In this document: positions 58,201 through 64,000 of the stretch, one piece after another
How the letters are laid out: every line of letters starts with the position of its first letter
Numbering within the stretch: the first letter of the stretch is position 1
Assembly (NCBI RefSeq): GCF_049243985.1
Contig: NC_135376.1
Location: 45,427,001-45,491,000 of the forward strand
Direction: 5' to 3'
Length of the DNA: 64,000 nt
From: Paroedura picta
Lineage: Eukaryota > Chordata > Lepidosauria > Squamata > Gekkonidae
The notes under the pieces: generated by a model
What the model saw: the letters and a program-made list of their open reading frames with translations, nothing else
Databases searched by the model: none
Told to the model about the DNA's origin: nothing
Program-made: the position numbers and the translations under genes

Positions 58201-58866
58201 ACAATGCAGCAAATGAGGTAAGGTTAGGAAAGGACGATTTGCCGACTGGCTTTGGCCTCTTCTTCAGCCTCAACGGAAGGCCTCCCTCCTTGGTAAACCA
58301 ATCCTTCTGCACCTGCTCTAATCAGGAAGCCTCCTGTTATAAGAGCCACAAGGAGAGAGGCATACTCTTGAGATTACATGCCACTGGGTGCCAATGCATG
58401 GCCGTTTCTGCACACAGTTCAAGGAGAATAACCGAAGCATTACCCATAATTTCCCTGTCATTTATTTTATTTTGTTGCTGTGCAGCGTCTGATTAGTTTG
58501 GGATTCGACCCGTGCCTGGATGGGAGAGAGCCAGCTGTGCTGCACAGATAGCGAGACCCAAGTGATTTGTGGAGAGGGAGATTGCCTCTGCTCTGGCCGC
58601 CAAAATTAAGTGCTAGATGGAACCGGGCTGGTGGAGGAGGGGGGAAGATGCACAAGGAGCTTCAGATTAACTTTAATGCATGTACCTACACCATGCACTG
58701 TGCCTTGGCCATGCTGGGTAAACCCAAAAGGAATGGCTGCAAAGGAAAGAGGGGGAGAAGCAAAGTACGTACCCACAATTAGACCTGTGTAGCCATGGCT
58801 AGGATCATAGGGACATTTTTCCTTCCCTTCCTCAAGGACTGATGGTGGCATCAACTTGTTGGTATC
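42422..58866 (-). CDS. SEMA4G: SEMA4G, class 4 transmembrane semaphorin (10 coding exons, 5' end outside window)
   Basis: Class 4 semaphorins are type I membrane ligands that signal through plexin-family receptors. Minus-strand exons: 58866-58773, 58193-58080, 56811-56645, 52773-52604, 49945-49801, 49412-49190, 46959-46844, 45365-45211, 44410-44349, 43266-42422. They sum to 2091 nt, 696 codons plus stop, with all phases matching. Order of domains: most of the sema propeller ([18 protein letters not shown] to the [10 protein letters not shown] strand), PSI ([19 protein letters not shown]), an Ig-like domain with its cysteine pair (LPCEQ and YRCYAKE), one membrane helix ([20 protein letters not shown]), a cytoplasmic tail with a proline run, and a C-terminal ESSV that fits a class I PDZ ligand. 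The KRKHTQLVE...LDESSV ending identifies 4G. Human SEMA4G is about 840 residues, so roughly 140 N-terminal residues are missing; I found no matching exon from 58.9 to 64 kb. Confidence 0.95.
43543..43857 (+). mobile_element. Non-autonomous hAT-type element in SEMA4G intron
   Basis: The 315-bp element begins CAGGCTTTCTCAACC and ends with GTTTAGAAAGGCTG, imperfect inverted termini, flanked by the exact 8-bp repeat GTCTAAAG (43535-43542, 43858-43865). The interior has GGGTTTCATGAAACCCTGGG. Confidence 0.92.
44349..44410 (-). CDS. SEMA4G: SEMA4G short exon after PSI
   Basis: This 62-nt exon has acceptor CTTTGCCAG|AACATT and donor CTCAAG|GTAAGG. It encodes [20 protein letters not shown] plus Gln and fits the phase of both neighbours. 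Confidence 0.92.
45211..45365 (-). CDS. SEMA4G: SEMA4G exon: end of sema domain and PSI domain
   Basis: The acceptor is TTTTGCAG|AAGAG and the donor is GGACAG|GTATGG. It encodes the last propeller strand [20 protein letters not shown], then the cysteine-rich PSI core [19 protein letters not shown]. Confidence 0.96.
46030..46107 (+). mobile_element. L2-type tail in SEMA4G intron
   Basis: TATGTAAACCACCCAGAGCT and GGGCGGTATAAAAATC, then an AAATAAATAA tail, match the L2 3' terminus. Confidence 0.65.
46228..46379. mobile_element. Short palindromic MITE in SEMA4G intron
   Basis: Inverted parts GGTTGCCA ... TGGCAAGCC and CCTTTAATAG ... CTATTAAAGG bracket about 150 bp. This arrangement fits a non-autonomous DNA element. 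Confidence 0.55.
46844..46959 (-). CDS. SEMA4G: SEMA4G sema exon
   Basis: The acceptor is TCTGCCCAG|GTAATG and the donor is CGGCAG|GTAAAG. It encodes [20 protein letters not shown] and ends ENLIISKRQ. Confidence 0.94.
47705..48292 (+). mobile_element. CR1 LINE 3' end in SEMA4G intron
   Basis: It contains the conserved stretches [20 protein letters not shown] and [20 protein letters not shown] in a 141-codon frame (47731-48156). It ends with the classic CR1 block GGACTAGATGACCCAGGAGG and CTATGATTCTA. It is plus-oriented, antisense to SEMA4G. Confidence 0.9.
48447..48635 (+). mobile_element. BovB-tailed SINE, 5'-truncated, with 14-bp target duplication
   Basis: The body GTTGACTCAGCCTTCCATCC and the BovB-like end AAGGGTCAGACATGACTCGG, GGGGATACCTTTACCTT are present, but the tRNA head is missing. 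The 14-bp direct repeat TACTTGATGTTTTA flanks it (48433-48446 and 48636-48649), so the truncation happened at insertion. Confidence 0.88.
48778..49005 (+). mobile_element. CR1-family 3' UTR fragment in SEMA4G intron
   Basis: The segment reading 'tccatgactattagctgcca' and GATGCTCTGTATTCTTGGTG belongs to a CR1 3' UTR subfamily. It differs from the copy at 47705 and ends 185 bp short of a SEMA4G exon. Confidence 0.65.
49190..49412 (-). CDS. SEMA4G: SEMA4G sema exon
   Basis: The acceptor is CCTTTCCAG|TGCATC and the donor is GGAACAG|GTAGGT. It encodes [34 protein letters not shown] and [12 protein letters not shown]. Confidence 0.95.
49801..49945 (-). CDS. SEMA4G: SEMA4G sema exon
   Basis: The acceptor is TATCTTCCAG|GAGAAG and the donor is GGATCA|GTAAGT. 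It encodes [20 protein letters not shown] and ends PEPRPGS. Confidence 0.95.
51205..51405 (+). mobile_element. 5S-rRNA-derived SINE in SEMA4G intron
   Basis: The head matches 5S rRNA: TTGGAAGCTAAGTCGGGTT covers the A box, and TGGATGGGAGACCACC the C box. The body is GGGGAAGGCAATAACAGACC, with a tail TGGCCATGAGTGTGCTGTGA and CTTGACATG. 5S-headed SINEs with BovB-type tails are known from squamates. Confidence 0.85.
51946..52230 (-). mobile_element. BovB-tailed tRNA SINE in SEMA4G intron
   Basis: It is the same family as at 48447, in minus orientation and nearly full length, ending AGGTAAAGGTATCCCCTGC on plus. The B-box region is GGGAGTTCGAGCCCAGCAGC on minus. About 20 bp of the head is tandemly duplicated (GGCTGCCTTACT occurs twice, near 52190 and 52212). 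Confidence 0.85.
52604..52773 (-). CDS. SEMA4G: SEMA4G sema exon
   Basis: The acceptor is CCATTCCAG|AATGAC and the donor is CACAGTG|GTAAGC. It encodes [20 protein letters not shown], then [21 protein letters not shown] plus-strand open frame over this exon is its antisense shadow. Confidence 0.95.
53654..53905 (+). mobile_element. tRNA-headed SINE in SEMA4G intron
   Basis: The head GAGAGCCAGTATGGTTAAGA with B box GGTTTGGTTCG runs through the shared body to AACCAACTCTTCTTCT. Same family as at 19747. Confidence 0.85.
54575..55177 (+). other. Unassigned 200-codon open frame in SEMA4G intron
   Basis: Starting [20 protein letters not shown], this frame runs antisense to SEMA4G in a GC-rich 1.1-kb stretch (54.06-55.2 kb) that I could not assign to any repeat. 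No signal peptide, repeated motif or known domain is evident. Composition (many Ser, Leu, Cys) suggests a chance frame. Confidence 0.3.
55488..55560. repeat. Short interspersed 'tcaatgggactta' repeat in SEMA4G intron
   Basis: CAATCCTACACAGACCTTTG and GCTTACTTCTAGGCAAACAT match the family. Confidence 0.5.
56098..56423 (-). mobile_element. Non-autonomous hAT-type element, second copy of the 43543 family
   Basis: In reverse orientation the same landmarks occur: GGTTTCTCAACCAGGGTTTA, the internal GACCATATATGGTTGTG and the end AATGGTATAAAGGCTG. No matching target duplication is visible, so it is older or its ends are eroded. Confidence 0.8.
56645..56811 (-). CDS. SEMA4G: SEMA4G sema exon
   Basis: The acceptor is TTTGTACAG|ATGCT and the donor is TGCAAG|GTAAAG. 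It encodes [20 protein letters not shown], the [12 protein letters not shown] segment and [10 protein letters not shown]. Confidence 0.95.
58080..58193 (-). CDS. SEMA4G: SEMA4G sema exon
   Basis: The acceptor is GTTTCCCAG|ATGGC and the donor is TTGAACG|GTAGGC. It encodes [20 protein letters not shown] and ends at PLHWLN, a canonical semaphorin blade segment. Confidence 0.94.
58773..58866 (-). CDS. SEMA4G: SEMA4G sema exon (first visible)
   Basis: The acceptor is ATTCTCTAG|GATACC and the donor is TTGTGG|GTACGT. It encodes [20 protein letters not shown] through HGYTGLIV. Confidence 0.92.
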
Positions 58867-59271
58867 CTAGAGAATGGAAAGAGCAGAGACAGACCACCCT
58901 CAGGACAGAGGACCACATAGCTTGGAGATCAGGGGTCCCTGTGTGGAGCTTTTAGCCAGGTTCAGTTTGGAGGTTACTCCCCAATGAAAAGTCTTTTCTG
59001 GAGTGGAAGGACTCTCTCTTCCCCACATCACTCGTTGGACAGGAGCTCTGCCACTGCTACAGCTGCCATGCAGGGCAGAGATGATCACCAGAACTCGCTG
59101 CTGCCGCCACTGTGGACAACCAGGGACAGTATCCCCAGGCTAACACAGCATTTGTCCTTGGGGCAGAAGCCCTGTTGTTCCAAGGCCTGTTCGGACCATG
59201 CATCAGCATCACTAGCCTAGTAAATAACATATTGCTTTACCCAGGACATCAGCTTAGTGAACAGCCATGTA

Positions 59272-59375
59272 AGGTAACTCAGAATTATTATCCCCACCTG
59301 GCAGCTAGGAGAATGAGAGAAAAGCAGCTTGCCCTGGGAGTTCATGGGGGAGCTGAGATACGAACCTGCGGTTCC
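59272..59375 (+). mobile_element. MIR/CORE-SINE-like fragment
   Basis: The order TTATTATCCCCACCTGGCAG, GAGAAAAGCAGCTTGCCCTG, GAGCTGAGATACGAACCTGC resembles the core of ancient MIR-type SINEs. It is followed by a short CR1-like piece GTTCCTCAGTGGAACAGGCT. Confidence 0.55.
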
Positions 59376-60109
59376 TCAGTGGAACAGGCTTCCTCGGAAG
59401 GTGGACCTTATTCCCTATAATAACTTCACCTAGTACAAAAACTGAAAATGCCCCAAAGAAGAGGTATTTCCTGTTGTGGGAGCTGTCACTGGTTTGGCAT
59501 AATCGTAGCTATACCAGCCACTGTGGTCCATGACCGGCATGGCAAGGAGCATTCTGAATGTGTGGGCTGCAAATGATCGGTGCAGTTACCCAAAAAAATG
59601 CCAGAGTAAAGCACACAAATTTTACAGTATCCCCAAATCATTTCTGTGGCCAACGGAGTATTCTAGGCCTGCTGAGAAGACAACTAGATCCTTTTTTTGT
59701 TTTGTATTTCTTTTATACTTGATTATTATTCTCCTTGTTTAGTGAAAAGAAAACATTTGCAGTGAAATGCAGACACGGATGGGAATGGGTTTATTTTTAT
59801 CCCAGCCTTACGGGAATGTTTCAACTGATCTCAGCCTTCCTTAACAATTGAAAGACTAACTTATTAACTAGAGATGGACACAAACTGGGAAAACCCGGTT
59901 CAGGTTAGAAGATTGCATCAGCACTCTTGCTCCCTCCTCCCACCTTGTGGACAGCAGGTCTTCAGGAAAAAAAACTAATTGCCACATTCTTGACTAAGGG
60001 CCTGCCAAAGGGAGGTCTTCCACCAGGCATTTGGCTGGGGCCAGGCAACCAAGCTAACATCTGCAGGGCCCCTGCCCCCCCCCCCCCCAGAAGCCCACTA
60101 AGACTCCTG

Positions 60110-60330
60110 GGCCTGTTTGAATTACTATTGCTTATGTTATACTGTTATGTTATACTGTTACCCAGTTATACCAGTTAATAATATGAATGTTATAATTATT
60201 ATATGTATGGTTCCATGTATAGTTTTAGTTACTGTTATATGTAAACCGCCCTGAGCCTTCAGGGAGGGCAGTATATAAATTGAATGAATGAATGAATGAA
60301 TGAATGAATGAATGAATGAATGAATAAGAG
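60110..60330 (+). mobile_element. L2-type LINE tail with (TGAA)n microsatellite
   Basis: The conserved tail GTAAACCGCCCTGAGCCTTC and AGGGAGGGCAGTATATAAAT is followed by about 12 TGAA units (60280-60327). Confidence 0.75.
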
Positions 60331-60379
60331 ATAAGAGCTGGAGCGGGGGGGGGGGATTGGATTATCACCAGCATCTATA

Positions 60380-60612
60380 AAGAGCTGTTTGTTTATACCC
60401 CACTTTTTACTACTCAAAGTGGCTTGCCATTGCCTTCCCTTCCTTTCCCCAAAACAGACATCCTGTGAGGTAGGTGAATCTGAGAGAACTCTAAGAGAAC
60501 CGTGACTGGCCCATGGTCACTCAGCTGGCTGCAAGGGGAAGAGTAGGGAATTAAACTTGGTTCTCCAAATTAGAGGCCATCTCTCTTAACCACTACACCA
60601 AGCTGACTCTAA
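60380..60612 (-). mobile_element. tRNA-headed SINE, diverged
   Basis: On the minus strand AGTCAGCTTGGTGTAGTGGT begins the head, GAACCAAGTTTAATTCCC is the B-box region, and the body follows. The terminal LINE-like end is eroded. Confidence 0.75.
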
Positions 60613-61179
60613 CAGCATGGACCTATGGTGTTGTACCTGGCAGGGGGGGGCTCTGCTTTTAAAGCACCACTGCTGCATTTGTCCATGCCTGTAAACTAGG
60701 CATGGAGAGCTGGGCACTAAAATCACTCCCTGAGACTGGAACAAGTCACCCTGGACAGAGTGGGTGCAGGGAGGCAGGCTGAAAAAGACAGCTCACTCCC
60801 CAAGGAGAAGCAGGCCACTGGATGGGTTTCAAATGGAGAACTGTGGGCAGTAAAGTCAGTGGCCAGTAAAGGCACACACAGATCACCCCAAAACAAAACG
60901 CATCCCTGTGTGTGGGGGATAAAATGACAAAGAACTAAACTGAAGCTCCCCTCCCCAAAAAGCAACCCCCCCAAAACCCTCAAAGAGCAATCACTCATCT
61001 TACTGCAACCTAAAGTGTGTGTGTGTGTGGGGGGGGGAGGTTAAATAAAAGAAAAAGAAAGGTAAAACAACAAGGAATCAGATAGCAGGAAAATCCTGCT
61101 AAACAAAAATGCTTGATATATGAAAGAGGAATTCAATCCCAATTTTTCCATCTATGCAGCAAACAAACGTCTGGAGGCA

Positions 61180-62103
61180 AGTGAAGTCAGCTGAAGTTGA
61201 ATCCAGCCAACACAGAGGTTGTTTGGCTGGGCCAACATGGTGCAGCTGAGGTACTGCAACTCCCAGCTCTAGATTGGGTCCATTTAACACCTGCAACCTC
61301 CGTTAAGAGCCTGGTTCTGGATGCCTCCTTAACTATGGAGGCCCGGATCACAAATGTCGCCCACCAGGTGCTCTACCACCTCTGCCAGGCACAACAACGT
61401 GCACCATACCTGTTGGCACACTATCTAGCCACTGTGATCCATGCAATGGTCACCTCCAGGCTAGATAACTGTAATTCGCTCTACACAGGGCTGCCCTTGA
61501 GGCTGCTCCAGAAACTGCAATTGGTCCAAAATGCAGCTGCTTAGGTCTTCACAGGGATACAAGGGAAAGCACACAAACACCCTGTGCACTCCCAGCTGCA
61601 CTGGCTCCAGATGGGGAATCAGATTCAAGGTTTTGGTTCTCACCTTTAAAGCCCTAAATGGTCTGGAGGCTTCTTATCTACAGGACCACTTCTTCAACTA
61701 TGTCCCCCAAGAATATTACATTTTAGTGAACAAAATCTGCTTAGGAGCCCTGGCCCATGGTGAAATAAGATCAGGACCTTAAACTATTTTTCAGGGTCTG
61801 CAAGACAGAGCTGTTCTGCCAGGCTGAAGCATAGGAAAAAGAAAGAACATTAAAAAACCCATCCAGCTGAAGTTCATCTGAGTGAACATCTTGTTCCTCC
61901 CCCTCTTTTTTACTTGGGGAAGGAGGCTGAAACCAATTAGTTTGGTAATTAATATTTGATTATTTAATTTTTTAAAACCTAATATGTAATTGAAAACTTA
62001 TGCATTTTAATTTAAAATTTCTTATACATTGTAAAAAAATTTGTAAGCCACATGAGTCTCTGGGGAAGGGTGGGGTAAATATAATTAATAAATAAATAAA
62101 ACC
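61180..62103 (+). mobile_element. L2-clade LINE, RT C-terminal region and 3' UTR
   Basis: A 115-codon frame (61197-61544) reads MNPANTEVVWLGQHG, SLVLDASLTMEARITNVAHQ and TVIHAMVTSRLDNCNSLYTG, the thumb/C-terminal RT signature of L2. Further frame pieces and the L2 tail (CACATGAGTCTCTGGGGAAG) end in (TAAA)n at 62085-62100. Confidence 0.9.
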
Positions 62104-64000
62104 CAAATCAGAAAACAGAGGAACTCAGGGCAAAGCCAAGCTCCCTGGTTCCTGACTGAGTAAACTAGCTAAGCAATCTCCCCACCAAGGCCAGCAGCAA
62201 AGCTCTTTTGCGAGTACACCCTCTCCGTCCAAAACTACAACCCCAATAAACAGAATGTGCGCTTGTCCTACAATATATAGATTTGAGCCCCCTTGCAATG
62301 AATGGAAACTCTGTTATTGCCCATCAAGCTTTGGAGAATCCCTATTTGTGCTTCTAAGGCTGGAAAACACTACCCCCCCCCCCCGTCTAGAATTTTTCTG
62401 GGTGGGTTTTGTTTTCTTAGCTGCACCCAAAATTTCAGAGATTTCTCCAGAGATCACGCCTCCCAAGCCCTGATCCTGCCAGAATTCAGCACAAGTTTTG
62501 GCTTCTCACATAGTTTGTGCTCATCCCTATTATTGACTCCCGTGGCCTAAAAAGAAAGCCAAAAACAGCCCCTCATCTCCATGTTTATTCGAGGCATAAG
62601 TTCCACTGAGATCAATGGGGCTTCTTCCAAAGTAACCTTGCCTAGGATTGTAGCCAAAGGTATTACTACGCCAGACAGCAGCACAGCCTCCTGCTGGATA
62701 ACAAATTGTATCTTTTTGGTGCTGTTCAATGAATCCATAGATCAGTCATAAACTCTGGTCTCTTTTTCAAACAACTTGTCTCCAGCTGGAGGCTAATGAA
62801 TTGGAAAGTGCTCAAATGAAAGCAGCAGGTACTGAGAGCAGGAGCAGGATAGATCTTACATAAAGAGCAGAATGAATGCATAGGGCTTTGTGAGTGTGGT
62901 GAGATTCAGCATTATAAAGAAAATGCTTGAGTTTAAAATTAAAAAGGATAAAGAAAGAGGATGGGTTGCATGATTTTCAAAGAGAAGGAGAATTCAGAAA
63001 TCTTTTTTAGCAAAATAGTGATGTCAGGATGAAGTCCTGCCTTATTCAAAAGGAAGTACCATATCTGGTGGGTCAAGTGTCAGGACATAAAAATTGCCAG
63101 TCCATTTTGTGGACATAATAGCTACTAAGAAAGCAGTCTTAAATTAAAGAAGTCTAAGGCCACAAATGTCACTATAAGTATCAGCAGATTCACAAGTAAT
63201 TTTGAAACAATCACAGAATCAAACTGGGAGATGCAACCATGCAAGTCCCTTTAAAAACCCTTTGACCACAAAATGGGAAAACTATTACTGGCTGTGAACT
63301 TGAACACTGTGGAGACAGATTTCTGCTAGGTGAATTTATAGAGTAGAGACAGTGAGCTGAAAGCATTGTAAATGCAGAATGAATACCGTTACCTTTGACA
63401 CAAGTACTGTGTCAGAGGAAAAATGCTGCTGAGTGACTTATGCACAGAAGTGTTTCTACTTAGCTGCACTGGATTTTCTGTTTGTCAACTTATAGAGGTT
63501 GAGCAGGACTTGGTAAACAGGTTGGTAGTAGGACAATAGTTAGAGATGGATTCACCCACTATTCAATTCAGTACAACAGTACTGTAATGGAGAATATTCC
63601 TGTTGCTCTGGGACAGAGGGCTACTGTGCAGTGGAAGATGGAGGCACTTTGAGCAACTGTAAAGGAGAGGTGAATCATGGTTATTCTGGCCACCATACAG
63701 CTATCAGAACGCAGGATTTTTTTCCCTAGCACAATTCCCTACAATATTATAAGGATATATGAGAGACCAGAAAAAGAGAAAGGAGCACATATCGGAGGTG
63801 AAGGAGATAAATATCCCCCATGGAGTTCTTCCTGACCCCTCCCCCACTGCTGTGATTGCAGAATTTGTTGATGTATTTGGCATCTACCGGTGCTGTCAAT
63901 ACCCAGAAAGTGTATGACTATAAGTAGGGCATTGCCAGATCTCCAGGGCAATGGTGCGTAGAGTAGGAGATGCTGTGTCTCCTTGTTTGTTTATCATTTT
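62104..64000. other. Right-end stretch, probably SEMA4G upstream intron
   Basis: No exon or repeat beyond the short element at 62588-62660 could be recognised. If the missing SEMA4G 5' exons lie past the window, this is intron. Confidence 0.4.

Noticed and set aside
58480-58535. Possible 5S rRNA-like piece (GCCTGGATGGGAGAGAGCC)
   Set aside because: Only the C-box-like part matches; the A-box region is missing, so it is too weak to call.
1-64000. CRISPR arrays, bacterial operons, or endogenous retroviruses
   Set aside because: No regular direct-repeat array is present and the genes are spliced vertebrate genes. I saw no paired long terminal repeats or gag/pol/env-like frames.

Overview
This window is vertebrate nuclear DNA, most likely from a squamate reptile (lizard or gecko grade). 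Two lines of evidence support this. First, three intron-containing vertebrate genes sit together in a known syntenic block (TWNK, MRPL43, SEMA4G; human 10q24). Second, the repeat landscape combines BovB/RTE LINEs, tRNA-headed and 5S-rRNA-headed SINEs with BovB-like tails, CR1 and L2 LINEs, and many short hAT-type elements.

Layout. From 1 to about 26.4 kb I find no protein-coding gene. This part holds CR1, L2 and RTE/BovB fragments, SINEs, fold-back MITEs, a diverged long tandem repeat and otherwise unrecognised sequence. In human the neighbour on this side of TWNK is LZTS2, but none of its coding exons are visible. TWNK (mitochondrial replicative helicase Twinkle) lies on the minus strand in five coding exons from 31824 to 26484, which join into a gapless 672-codon frame. 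A CpG-rich interval of 666 bp separates its start codon from that of MRPL43 (mitoribosomal protein mL43), which runs on the plus strand in three exons (32491 to 36240, 155 codons). The two genes are therefore head to head across one probable bidirectional promoter. About 6 kb of repeats follows, including an unusual SINE-LINE-SINE chimera. SEMA4G then lies on the minus strand, convergent with MRPL43. Ten coding exons (58866 to 42422) give 696 codons of sema, PSI, Ig, transmembrane and cytoplasmic sequence. The signal peptide and first part of the sema propeller are not seen and probably lie beyond the right edge.

TWNK and MRPL43 both serve mitochondrial gene maintenance and expression (mtDNA unwinding, mitochondrial translation), so a shared promoter makes functional sense. 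SEMA4G is a membrane guidance ligand and a neighbour by conserved synteny only. From 58.9 to 64 kb I see L2, SINE and simple-repeat sequence and no exon. Splice junctions were read by eye from GT/AG sites, frame continuity and remembered human proteins; no alignment was run.
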